Source: JAVBSX01 sp051660685
Lineage (GTDB): Bacteria; Planctomycetota; Planctomycetia; Pirellulales; Thermoguttaceae
Assembly: GCA_051660685.1 (NCBI GenBank)
Contig: JBOFQB010000085.1
Span: forward strand, 1 to 64,000
Direction: 5' to 3'
Length of the DNA: 64,000 nucleotides
Shown: in pieces, positions 26,417 to 35,156 of the stretch
How positions within the stretch are numbered: the stretch's first letter is position 1
Layout of the letters: each line of letters starts with the position of its first letter
The notes under the pieces: generated by a model
What the model saw: the letters and a program-made list of their open reading frames with translations, nothing else
What the model was told of the DNA's origin: nothing
The model's database searches: none
Translations under genes and position numbers: made by a program

Positions 26417-28489
26417 TCAATACTCTTCGTAATCGCTCCCCTCTTCATATCCCTCTTCATACGTCGCCTCTTCCTCCCCGTTGAACCCAGAATGGACCGA
26501 ATCGCCCGCCTTGTCAACCGTTTCCTCCTCAACAGGCTCTGTTGACCCCGCCGATTCTGGCGAAATGCTGGACTCAACGGTCCCCTCTTTTGTCGGTTTT
26601 GCAACCGATCCCGATTCCGTCTCTTTCGTTGAAACAGAATCCGCAACATCCGCAACAGCAGGTTCAATCGTCTCAACCAAAACCGCTGTTTCCGTCACTT
26701 CAACCGTTTCTGCCCCAAGAGGAACGGCTTTTGTTCCCCCCTTTGCGCCCGTTTTATCCAATTCCGACCCAACGTCTGTCGCAACATCTTCAACCACAAT
26801 TCCATGTTCTGTGTGCGAAACAGAAACAGTGACATCGAAAGGAAAAGGATAGGCCGGAACTGTACTCTTGGTTGTCCCAATAACACCGTTCGTGTTCGCA
26901 CGATGTAACTTATCCCGCAATCCGTCCAACATGTCGGAAATAACACCAATGTTCCGCGCAACCCCCTTACACTCCAATGCAGCAAGTCCCCCAGTCGGCT
27001 GAACCCGCATATCCAGACTGGTCAAATACAACTGTTCTGAATTGGGGAGTGCTTGACTGAGCCAAAACATTTCACCCAACCAATCATAATTGTTTGCTTG
27101 CCAATTCTCGATTGCAGCCAATTGTTTCGCAAGTCGGTCCACTTCCTTAACGTCTGCCGTTAGTTTTTTCTCCCGAGCTTCAAGAGCCTTGACCTCTTTG
27201 GATGCTGTTTGTTGACGCCAAAAACCGAATCCGGCAAGTCCGATCAAAAGAAAAATAACAGCTGCACTGATTCCGGCAATCAACTGCTGTTTTCCCTGTT
27301 TTTGAGGTTTTTTCTTCGGATTCAGATAATCAATATCACTTGGGACTTCACGAACGGATTCCAGAATTGCCCCAATCAACGGGGCAAAGAGTTCGGATGA
27401 TTCGGGCAATTCCTTGGAAAAACCGGGTGCTCGATTGACTTTTTTCCAAGGATCGAATGTTGCAACGGGCAAGGACATCGCGTCCATAAAACTCCCGGCC
27501 AATTGCTGATAATGCTCGCTATTTCCCAGAACAATGACCTGATCGACCTTGACTCCTTTGAGTTCATTACTGACCGCAATAATAGTCCGCTTGATTTCTG
27601 AAATCAGTTGACTCGAAAGTCCTGAGAGTTTCAAACGTTCAGATCGTTCACCAAAGAGACGGGGCGAACGCATGAAAACGGGTAAACCTTTGTAAATAAC
27701 GGTCAACAGGGCTTCTGTCGGGTCCACTTCAACCGCCAAATACGTTTCAGCTGGATCGTAGTTCGGACTCTGTTTTAGCAAGTAGGCCGCTTCACAGGGA
27801 TGTAAAACGGCTCGACGAAGATTCAGACCGGCTTTTTCGCAAAGAGCAACGACTTCCAATAAAAGTTCACGTCGAATGATTGACGCAAGAACACGCCGTT
27901 TAGGACCCGATTCGGCATCTCCTTTGTCACTTTTCGCATTTCCCGTCTTTCCCCGGTTCAGACCCGTCCCTTCTGTTTGATTACCTGTCCGATTCAGCGA
28001 AGTTGAGGTCCCGGCAGAAGTTGCCGAAGTAATTGACGTTTTTGGGAGTTCATCAATCTCGGGTAAAACGAAAAAATCAAGGGGTGTATTCGCGTCATAC
28101 CGATTAAATTCTTTGCCCGCTTGAAAACGAATAATTTCGGGGATTTCTTCAACTGGGATTGCGGGAAACGACATAGGCCGAACTTCGACATCACTTCGAC
28201 CAACGACGAAAAGGGTTTCGGCTTTGTGAAGTTTATGCTTACGAACAAACTCCAAGACTTGGGCTGAAACTGTTTCGGGGATAATTTTTTTGGTCTCGGT
28301 TGCCGAAACGGCCCGAAACATGCCGCTTTCTCCGGGCGGAGCTTGAAGCGAGAAAGAAGCGGCGTGCTCAAAAACAGCATCTTTACCAGATTTTCGGGCA
28401 GACAAAAACAGGAGCCGGTTTTCATCCCAAGTGATTGCGAGCCAATGTGACACAGTTCTGAAAAAGTTGAGTGTTTTGTGGAGATGCAA
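26417..28489 (-). CDS. PilM-PilN (GspL-like) fusion protein of a type II secretion or type IV pilus platform
   Basis: A 690-residue protein. Residues 1-390 look like the actin-like PilM/GspL cytoplasmic domain (W-L-A-I-T-W-D-x-N-R-L near the start; V-I-V-L-G-N-S-E-H near residue 315). A K/Q-rich stretch precedes one membrane helix at about 400-422, followed by a coiled coil and the PilN-like region with W-L-x-x-L-x-x-A-L-P-N-x-x-x-L-Y-L-T-S-L-D. The C-terminal 130 residues are low complexity, rich in V/T/E/S and ending in acidic D/E/Y. Residues about 160-190 are an S/T/G/N-rich insert inside the PilM domain. The first codon is a TTG at 28489; GTG at 28450 is an alternative. The ATPase, prepilin and secretin genes are not in the window. 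Confidence 0.78.
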   Translation of the reverse strand: MHLHKTLNFFRTVSHWLAITWDENRLLFLSARKSGKDAVFEHAASFSLQAPPGESGMFRAVSATETKKIIPETVSAQVLEFVRKHKLHKAETLFVVGRSDVEVRPMSFPAIPVEEIPEIIRFQAGKEFNRYDANTPLDFFVLPEIDELPKTSITSATSAGTSTSLNRTGNQTEGTGLNRGKTGNAKSDKGDAESGPKRRVLASIIRRELLLEVVALCEKAGLNLRRAVLHPCEAAYLLKQSPNYDPAETYLAVEVDPTEALLTVIYKGLPVFMRSPRLFGERSERLKLSGLSSQLISEIKRTIIAVSNELKGVKVDQVIVLGNSEHYQQLAGSFMDAMSLPVATFDPWKKVNRAPGFSKELPESSELFAPLIGAILESVREVPSDIDYLNPKKKPQKQGKQQLIAGISAAVIFLLIGLAGFGFWRQQTASKEVKALEAREKKLTADVKEVDRLAKQLAAIENWQANNYDWLGEMFWLSQALPNSEQLYLTSLDMRVQPTGGLAALECKGVARNIGVISDMLDGLRDKLHRANTNGVIGTTKSTVPAYPFPFDVTVSVSHTEHGIVVEDVATDVGSELDKTGAKGGTKAVPLGAETVEVTETAVLVETIEPAVADVADSVSTKETESGSVAKPTKEGTVESSISPESAGSTEPVEEETVDKAGDSVHSGFNGEEEATYEEGYEEGSDYEEY

Positions 28490-28774
28490 ACAAGTACAGG
28501 ATTATTCCTACAATGACCCTGCTAATCGACAGCGCGAATTCGTTCAACCCTGCATTGGGTTTTCGCAGGTCAATACTTCTCGGAAATAAGCTGGATAGAC
28601 ACTAAGGAGTCTACCATTATACCACACAAATCAACCCCGGAAAATGATTTTTAGACCGCAACTTGGCCGAATTTTAGCAAAATAGAAAAAATAGGCAATA
28701 TAAAACGGTTGAAAAGGCCGATTCGCTTGATAAAGTGGAATACTGAGGAACACAATCTTTGTTATATCAGGAAA

Positions 28775-29782
28775 TCAGGACAATTCGTCGGAAATGGGCA
28801 AATCGTCGATTGAATCGAGGTTAAACAGCCGCAAAAAACGGTCTGTTGTTTGATAATACGCGACTCGCCGATTCCCCTGATTCTCGCGGATGATTGTCAA
28901 AAGATCACGTCGAACCAATTGGGCAAGAAGCGGACCAACGGGTTGTTTGCGAATTGTCTGGACTTCTTCGGCTGTAAGGGGTTGTTTGTACGCGACGATT
29001 GCAAGAACATCAATTGCTGATTGTGACAATCGGGCTTCCTTGATTCGTCCATAAAATTTTGCGCGAACGGACTCAAATTCGTCCCTTAATGTCAATCGGT
29101 ATCCACCTTCAAATGCGATCACTTCGTAAGGACAGTTCCAAACCTGATACTGCTCTGTCATCATTTGGGCGATTACGTCTATTTCTTCGACAGGAACATT
29201 TCTCATAAGTTCCGACGCTTTTTCCGAACGAAGAGGTCGGCTTTCCTTGTCCCCAACGAACAACATTGCTTCAAAAAGCGATTGCGGACTTAACTCGATT
29301 CGATGTTCCAACGTCGGATCGTCTTCGACTTCCGCCAATTCCTCCTCACTCTCTCCGCCGTCTTCTCCTAACAATTCGTCCCGATCCTCGTCCTCATGAT
29401 CGGAATCGTGCTGATCGACGAAATGTTCATCATCCCCCGTTAGAACGGTTGACCCTTCAACATCATGATTGGACTCAACGTCTTTTGAATCGATTTCGCC
29501 TGATCTGTTGTCCTCCTCCTCTTCACGATACAGCGACAATGGAGTCAGGTCGTTGTTTCGAGAGCGTTTTTTTTCCTTTTGGTTCGATTTCCAACCAAAA
29601 CCAGCATCTCCCGCAGAATGTTCGGCGTCCGAAAAAGCAGCGCGTAATGAATCGAGTGAAAGAATCTGCCCTTCTTCATCATCATTGCCCGAAAAACCGT
29701 CTTGCATTTCTGATTCGGCGTCAACGGAAATGGAATGGGACTCCTGAACGGGAGAAAAAAATGTTTTTTTGGGGGGGGACAT
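28775..29782 (-). CDS. scpB: Chromosome segregation/condensation protein ScpB with long acidic N-terminal extension
   Basis: ScpB pairs with ScpA and SMC in chromosome condensation. The C-terminal 175 residues are typical tandem winged helices, with L-F-V-G, Y-E-V-I-A-F-E-G-G-Y-R-L, L-S-Q-S-A-I-D-V-L-A-I-V-A-Y-K-Q-P-L-T and a V-x-P-L-L-A-Q-L-V-R-R-D-L-L block. About 160 residues in front are almost entirely acidic and serine-rich (D/E/S/G), far beyond the usual 180-220 residue length. The ATG at 29782 is preferred to the one at 29929 because the extra 49 residues are unlike the rest. Directly after that ATG the coding strand has eight C and then seven A, a possible slippage site. scpA and smc are not seen. 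Confidence 0.88.
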   Translation of the reverse strand: MSPPKKTFFSPVQESHSISVDAESEMQDGFSGNDDEEGQILSLDSLRAAFSDAEHSAGDAGFGWKSNQKEKKRSRNNDLTPLSLYREEEEDNRSGEIDSKDVESNHDVEGSTVLTGDDEHFVDQHDSDHEDEDRDELLGEDGGESEEELAEVEDDPTLEHRIELSPQSLFEAMLFVGDKESRPLRSEKASELMRNVPVEEIDVIAQMMTEQYQVWNCPYEVIAFEGGYRLTLRDEFESVRAKFYGRIKEARLSQSAIDVLAIVAYKQPLTAEEVQTIRKQPVGPLLAQLVRRDLLTIIRENQGNRRVAYYQTTDRFLRLFNLDSIDDLPISDELS

Positions 29783-30435
29783 GCTGGAAAAAAGGGAAAC
29801 AGGCAGTTTCAGTTGGATCAGGTAGACCGGATAGACCCTTAAACCCAAAAGAACTGTAAAGTCTTTTTTTGGGAAAAAAGGTTTTTTGCTGAGATACAAA
29901 GGATGCAGAGATTGGTATCTTCTCGGCATTACTCCGCGAACTCGGCGAGAGTCTCCTCTTCTTGTTGGATTCTCTATTTTGGCTGCTTTTGAGAATTTAT
30001 GCTATACCCCGCACGTCATTTGACTGGTATTGGAACGGATTCGTGTTGTACAGTCTATTTTTGCGGCTTGTTTGCATCTTTCAAAAAAATTTTTTGTTAA
30101 AATTTGCCCTATTCTTGTTTTTTTGAAATTTCCATGTATACTTCAACATTGAAATTATCTTGAGAGTGGTATTAGGTGAAGAAGAAGTATATGGTTTCTG
30201 ATTGCAAACAGGTTGAATAGACTCAGGACGGTTGAATATTTCGACGCTGAACATGCAGGGTCTTGTTGTGCAAGGCGTTTGCGAAGAGGCAATGTGACCG
30301 CCCCTATCGATTTCGGTATACCTGCCAATTGCTATATTTTTTGGTTTCGGATTGACAAAATAGTTTTCAGTCCGAAGAAACAATTCAAGGACATTTTTTT
30401 GGGGTTCCAAGTACACGTTGCTGTTATGAACGGGT
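29783..30435. other. Divergent intergenic region between scpB and the DUF2344 gene
   Basis: About 650 bases, AT-rich at 30060-30150. A weak promoter for the rightward operon may be TTGTTT (30115-30120) and TATACT (30137-30142) with a 16-base spacer. No gene, RNA or repeat is recognised in the rest. Confidence 0.45.
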
Positions 30436-31089
30436 TTGCTTGAGAACTTTTCGAACATTGTGGTTCGAGAACGAATACGAATACGTTTTAGTAAAACTGG
30501 AAAACTTTGTTTTATTGGACATAGGGATTTGTTGACGACGCTTGAACGTCTGTTCCGTCGCGCACGACTCCCGATTGCAATGAGTCAAGGTTTTCATCCC
30601 AAGTTGCGCATGAGTTTTTTTTCCGCTCTCCCGCTCGGAGTTGGCGGAATGGACGAAGTGCTGGAGCTGGAGTTCAGTGAATCGATTGATTCCGGGACCG
30701 TTTTGACCCGACTTAATGAGTGTACGGTTGAAGGTCTTGCGTTTCTTCACGCACATGTTCCTGCTCCTCACGAAAAAAAAGTAACTTTGCGGTCCTCTCG
30801 TTATGAATTAACGATTCCGACCCAGTTGCGAGCGCAAACCGCACAAAATGTTGAACGTTTGCTGAATGCTGTTGAATTTCCCGTTGAAAAACATAATGGG
30901 AAAGTCGTCAATTTGCGACCTGTTGTTGCTGATCTGGATTTTGACCCAAATTCTGGTCTCTTCCAGGTCGAACTGTTCAGCACTTCCGGTCCAGATGCCG
31001 GTATACGCGAACTCCTTGTAGGACTCGACTTGGGAAATGAGTTGTTCAAAACGTTGTTTCCTGTCAGAACGAAATGTCTTTTAGGGTAA
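30436..31089 (+). CDS. Radical SAM-linked DUF2344 (TIGR03936) family protein
   Basis: A 217-residue protein starting R-I-R-F-S-K-T-G-K-L-C-F-I-G-H-R-D-L-L and S-Q-G-F-H-P-K-L-R-M-S-F, the hallmark of this family. In many bacteria it is fused or adjacent to a radical SAM protein and lies next to the RNase G gene; its biochemical role is not established to my knowledge. Here the RNase E/G gene follows 117 bases downstream, preserving that neighbourhood, but the radical SAM partner is absent from this side (scpB diverges upstream). The first codon is TTG at 30436; GTG at 30460 would also keep all conserved residues. Confidence 0.9.
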   Translation: MLENFSNIVVRERIRIRFSKTGKLCFIGHRDLLTTLERLFRRARLPIAMSQGFHPKLRMSFFSALPLGVGGMDEVLELEFSESIDSGTVLTRLNECTVEGLAFLHAHVPAPHEKKVTLRSSRYELTIPTQLRAQTAQNVERLLNAVEFPVEKHNGKVVNLRPVVADLDFDPNSGLFQVELFSTSGPDAGIRELLVGLDLGNELFKTLFPVRTKCLLG

Positions 31090-31206
31090 TTCCAGTCAAA
31101 GGTCAAACATTTTCTGTTGGACCCCTTTGGAACGGACTGAAAGACGGAACAAACTGAACGGACGTATTTGCCCTGTACATTCTGCAAAAGAAAGGGCGAA
31201 GTCAGC

Positions 31207-32814
31207 ATGAAACAAGAGATGCTTATCAATGTTCGGCAACAGGAAGAAAGCCGGATTGCTGTTGTTGAAAATGGTGTTTTAGAAGAGTTGTACGTTGAAC
31301 GGACAAATCAGGACAATTACGCTGGGAACATCTACAAAGGAATTATTGCGAATATTGAGCCGAGTATTCAAGCCGCATTTGTCGATTTCGGTGTTGGTCG
31401 CAACGGTTTTCTCCATATCAGTGATGTCGAACCACATTATTTTTCTCAAGCTCCGGGTTGGACGGAGAAAATGAGCAAGATGAATCAAAGAGAACCGGAA
31501 TCTCCGCGCGGTTCTCGCTCTTCCGTCCCGGACGACGGTTTCGGATACAACCGACCCCGGTTCAAACCCCCGATTCAGGACGTTTTCAAACGGGGTGATG
31601 AAGTTTTGGTTCAGGTGATTAAAGAAGGACTCGGTAATAAAGGACCGACTCTCTCGACCTACATCAGTATTCCAGGTCGTTATCTTGTTCTTATGCCCTC
31701 TCTTGGTCGGGTCGGCGTTTCCCGAAAAATTCAGGACGAATCCGTCCGCCGAAAATTGCGGGATATTATGATTGAACTGAATCCCCCAACCGGGCTTGGT
31801 TTTATCGTCCGAACAGCAGGTGCTGACCGAACCCGAAAAGAACTTGCTCACGATTTGGCCTATCTTATGCGTCTTTGGAAAGCGATTGCCCGACGTGTTC
31901 ACAAAATGTCGGCTCCAATCGACATTTATGAAGAGAGCGACATGATTATTCGGACGATTCGGGACATTTTTACAGCGGACATTGATTCAATTGTGATTGA
32001 TGAACCAGATGCTTATGAAAAGGCGAAAGAGTTTTTACAACTCGTTATGCCCCGTTATGCTGACCGTTTGCAACTATATGACGGGAAAGAGCCGATTTTC
32101 CACAAATTCAATCTGGACAAGGAGATTGCAAAGATTCATCATCGTCGGGTTGCCTTAAAAGATGGGGGTTCCATTGTGATTGACCAAACTGAAGCCCTTG
32201 TTGCGATTGATGTCAACAGCGGGAATTTCAGGGCCGATGATAATGCCGAAGAAAACGCTTATCAAGTTAATTTGCGGGCTGCAAAAGAGATTGCTCGACA
32301 AATTCGGTTGCGTGATCTGGGCGGGGTCATTGTCAATGATTTTATTGACATGAAGAAGGACTCACATCGTCGTAATGTTGAACGGGTTCTCCGTTCTTCG
32401 GTCAAACGAGATCGGGCGAGAACAAAAATACTGCGAACCAGTCCTTTTGGATTGATTGAAATGACACGTCAACGAATCCGACCGTCGTTGAAAAGGAGCA
32501 TTTATCAGGAGTGTCCTTGCTGTCATGGAGGAGGTGTTGTCAAATCAACCGAAAGTATGGTCCTTGAGGTAATCCGTATTCTTGTTTTAGCAAGTCAACG
32601 ACCAGAAATCGCGAAAATCACGATTTCGGTAATCGATGAAGTTGCAGAATACCTGAATAATCGGAAACGACATGACCTTACGAAGATCGAAGAAGACGGA
32701 AAGGTTGAAGTGGTTGTCCGGGGAAAACCGGATGTTTGGCCGGAATTTTTGGAAATTCAGTGTTCGGATCGCAACGGAACCAACATCCCTTTTGCGGTGA
32801 TTGAAAAGAAGTAA
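31207..32814 (+). CDS. rng: Ribonuclease E/G family endoribonuclease
   Basis: Single-strand-specific endoribonuclease for rRNA maturation and mRNA decay, 535 residues. An N-terminal S1 domain (35-125) carries an insert of about 45 residues (S/R/P-rich, about 80-125) that is not found in E. coli RNase G. Then come the RNase H-like and DNase I-like parts, with the metal-binding aspartates in A-L-V-A-I-D-V-N-S-G near 335 and G-V-I-V-N-D-F-I-D-M near 378, and the zinc-link C-P-C-C-H-G-G-G at about 436-443. There is no long C-terminal degradosome arm, so it is of the RNase G length class. The ATG at 31207 is chosen, with AAAGGGCGAAG before it. Confidence 0.95.
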   Translation: MKQEMLINVRQQEESRIAVVENGVLEELYVERTNQDNYAGNIYKGIIANIEPSIQAAFVDFGVGRNGFLHISDVEPHYFSQAPGWTEKMSKMNQREPESPRGSRSSVPDDGFGYNRPRFKPPIQDVFKRGDEVLVQVIKEGLGNKGPTLSTYISIPGRYLVLMPSLGRVGVSRKIQDESVRRKLRDIMIELNPPTGLGFIVRTAGADRTRKELAHDLAYLMRLWKAIARRVHKMSAPIDIYEESDMIIRTIRDIFTADIDSIVIDEPDAYEKAKEFLQLVMPRYADRLQLYDGKEPIFHKFNLDKEIAKIHHRRVALKDGGSIVIDQTEALVAIDVNSGNFRADDNAEENAYQVNLRAAKEIARQIRLRDLGGVIVNDFIDMKKDSHRRNVERVLRSSVKRDRARTKILRTSPFGLIEMTRQRIRPSLKRSIYQECPCCHGGGVVKSTESMVLEVIRILVLASQRPEIAKITISVIDEVAEYLNNRKRHDLTKIEEDGKVEVVVRGKPDVWPEFLEIQCSDRNGTNIPFAVIEKK

Positions 32815-33024
32815 ACAAGAATAACCGGAATAAAAGGTTCTTCTTTGAACTGAAATGTGCGGTTTTGCGCGTTTTGAAACCTTTCTTTACGCGCGAACCG
32901 TTTTCAAATGACCCTTTTTTCTTTCTTGGGTTGTTGTCTGACGCCGACCAACAACGCAAACCCTTTTTTTGAAACTGGTCGACCATTTTCTCTTTTTCTG
33001 CATCTTCAATCTCTGTCGCTCCTC

Positions 33025-33903
33025 ATGTCTCTTTCTCTGAACACCGTTTATCATCTTGATTGCGTCAAGGGAATGAAACAACTTCCCCCCCAATCCGTTG
33101 ATCTGGTGTTTGCTGATCCTCCCTTTAACATTGGTTATGATTACGACGAATATAAGGATTCACAATCGACGGAAGAATACCTGAAATGGTCAAAAAAGTG
33201 GATTCAGGCGGTTCATCGTGTTCTAAAACCAAACGGGTCCTTTTGGTTGGCAATTGGGGATGATTATGCAGCCGAACTAAAAGTTCTTGCAACCGGAAAA
33301 ATCGGTTTTACAATGCGGAGTTGGGTTATCTGGTATTACACCTTTGGAGTGCATTGTTCGAAAAAATTTACCCGATCTCACACACACCTTTTTCATTTTG
33401 TTAAGAATCCGCTTCTGTTCACATTCAACGACGAAACAATCAGGGTTCCAAGTGCAAGACAGTTGGTATACGGCGACAAAAGGGCCAATCCTAAGGGGCG
33501 AATCCCAGATGATACTTGGATTTTACGTCCCCAAGACATTCCCGAATCCTTTTCGTCTGAAGAAAATGTCTGGTTTTTTCCCCGGGTTTGTGGTACTTTT
33601 AAGGAACGAACAGGTTGGCATTCCTGCCAAATGCCCGAACAACTCCTTGCCCGAATCATTAATGTTTCGAGCAATCCGGGCGAAGTCGTTCTCGACCCGT
33701 TTCTAGGAAGTGGTTCAACCGTCTGTGTTGCCAAAAAACTAAATCGGGAGTATCTTGGGTTTGAGATTTCCGAATCGTATCTCGAAAGTGTCAACAAGCG
33801 ACTTTCAGAAATCAATCGGGGTGATCCAATCAGCGGTTCCGTCAACCCCCTCACAAGTAGTCCAAGTACCGAAAAAGGACGCCGCTTGAAAACCGCAAAA
33901 TAG
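33025..33903 (+). CDS. Orphan DNA methyltransferase, beta-class (N4-cytosine or N6-adenine)
   Basis: A 292-residue methyltransferase. The catalytic motif IV D-P-P-F-N-I-G-Y is at about 30-37 and precedes the SAM-binding motif I F-L-G-S-G-S-T at about 225-231, so the motif order is that of the beta class. Between them is a target-recognition region with a W-F-F-P-R-V-C-G-T-F-x-E-R-T-G-W-H block and M-P-E-Q-L-L, normal for this group. There is no restriction endonuclease gene beside it; the neighbours are RNase E/G and moxR. It is therefore likely a solitary methyltransferase with a regulatory or replication-linked role, as for other orphan enzymes. The specificity cannot be read from the sequence. 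The longer reading to 32908 is ignored because homology starts at the ATG at 33025. Confidence 0.92.
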   Translation: MSLSLNTVYHLDCVKGMKQLPPQSVDLVFADPPFNIGYDYDEYKDSQSTEEYLKWSKKWIQAVHRVLKPNGSFWLAIGDDYAAELKVLATGKIGFTMRSWVIWYYTFGVHCSKKFTRSHTHLFHFVKNPLLFTFNDETIRVPSARQLVYGDKRANPKGRIPDDTWILRPQDIPESFSSEENVWFFPRVCGTFKERTGWHSCQMPEQLLARIINVSSNPGEVVLDPFLGSGSTVCVAKKLNREYLGFEISESYLESVNKRLSEINRGDPISGSVNPLTSSPSTEKGRRLKTAK

Positions 33904-33936
33904 TTCTCCTTTTCGTTCATCAGCGGACAATCAACA

Positions 33937-35007
33937 ATGTCAACAGCAAGCGACAGTATCGTTCAAAAAGTGGTCCGGGCAAAAGAACGGATAATGGAAC
34001 AACTTTCTCAGGTCATTATCGGACAAAACGAGGTGATCGAAGAGCTGCTTTACGCCATTTTCTGCAAGGGTCACTGTCTTCTTGAAGGTGTCCCCGGTCT
34101 CGCCAAAACACTCCTTATTAGCTCACTTGCGCAAGTTCTTGATCTGAAATTCAACCGAATTCAGTTCACTCCCGATCTTATGCCCGCTGATATTACGGGA
34201 ATCGACGTGATTGAGGAGAATCGCAACAACAAGGCCCGGGAATATCGCTTTTTGGAAGGTCCGATCTTCGCCAATCTTATTTTGGCCGACGAAATCAACC
34301 GAACCCCTCCCAAAACGCAATCGGCCCTTCTTGAAGCAATGCAGGAAAACAGGGTCAGTGTCGGTCAGAATCAACATCTCCTCCCCAATCCGTTTTTTGT
34401 TTTGGCAACACAAAATCCAATTGAGCAGGAAGGGACTTATCCCTTACCAGAAGCGCAACAAGACCGCTTCATGTTCAAGATTTTCGTTCATTATCCTAGT
34501 TTTGACGAAGAATTTGAAATCGTTCGTCAAACCACTTCCCTTGAAACACGTTGCATCAACGCTGTTTTAAGTGGAGAGGACATTTTACAACTGCAACAGG
34601 CTGTTCGAGGTGTCCCAATCAGCGATCACGCAATCCGTTATGCTCTTGAATTGGTTCGACAGACCCGAATTTCTGAGAACAAACAGCAGTTGCCCAACTC
34701 AAGACGGTCCAACCCTTTATCTTTTTCGGGCAATGTTCCTCATTCGGACAAAACGGCAATTCCCGAAATTGTGCGTGAATACGTTTCTTGGGGAGCCGGA
34801 CCCCGCGCTGTCCAGTTTCTCGTCCTGGGCGCAAAAGCCCGAGCAATCACGCAAGGTCGGACCTATGTCACTTGCGAAGACATTAGAGCATTAGCGAAAC
34901 CGGTCTTGCGACATCGGTTGATTCTCAGCTTTTTAGCTGAAAGTGAAGGGATTACCCCCGATTATATCATTGACTCGCTTGTTGCCAATTTGCCGTTTTC
35001 TGAATAG
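33937..35007 (+). CDS. MoxR-family AAA+ ATPase
   Basis: A chaperone-like AAA+ ATPase of 356 residues, 33 bases after the methyltransferase gene. Walker A is G-V-P-G-L-A-K-T at 51-58, and Walker B with sensor residues is L-I-L-A-D-E-I-N-R-T-P-P-K-T-Q near 113-127. F-V-L-A-T-Q-N-P-I-E-Q-E-G-T-Y-P-L-P-E-A-Q-Q-D-R-F follows. An insert of about 25 residues (S-R-R-S-N-P-L-S-F-S-G-N-V-P-H-S-D-K) sits in the C-terminal lid around 250-275. MoxR genes usually precede a DUF58 gene and BatA-type genes; here a BatA-like gene occurs 2.3 kb away, on the other side of rpsA, and DUF58 is missing. Confidence 0.95.
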   Translation: MSTASDSIVQKVVRAKERIMEQLSQVIIGQNEVIEELLYAIFCKGHCLLEGVPGLAKTLLISSLAQVLDLKFNRIQFTPDLMPADITGIDVIEENRNNKAREYRFLEGPIFANLILADEINRTPPKTQSALLEAMQENRVSVGQNQHLLPNPFFVLATQNPIEQEGTYPLPEAQQDRFMFKIFVHYPSFDEEFEIVRQTTSLETRCINAVLSGEDILQLQQAVRGVPISDHAIRYALELVRQTRISENKQQLPNSRRSNPLSFSGNVPHSDKTAIPEIVREYVSWGAGPRAVQFLVLGAKARAITQGRTYVTCEDIRALAKPVLRHRLILSFLAESEGITPDYIIDSLVANLPFSE

Positions 35008-35072
35008 ACCGCGCTGAAAAGAAAAATCTTGTTTTCCTTCGTCCCGTCCAAAGAGATAAACTCGAAAACTCC

Positions 35073-35101
35073 AAAAAAAAACGGGGAAGTTGTCTTCCCC
35101 G
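35073..35101 (-). terminator. Intrinsic terminator of rpsA
   Basis: On the minus strand CGGGGAAG-ACAA-CTTCCCCG is a perfect 8-bp stem with a 4-base loop and is followed by nine T. A second hairpin, GTTGTTG/GCAACAAC, lies just before it at 35112-35135. Confidence 0.9.
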
Positions 35102-35156
35102 TCTCATTTCTTTGTTGTTGCTCAAAAAACAACAACCTGTCTGAGAATCATGCGGA

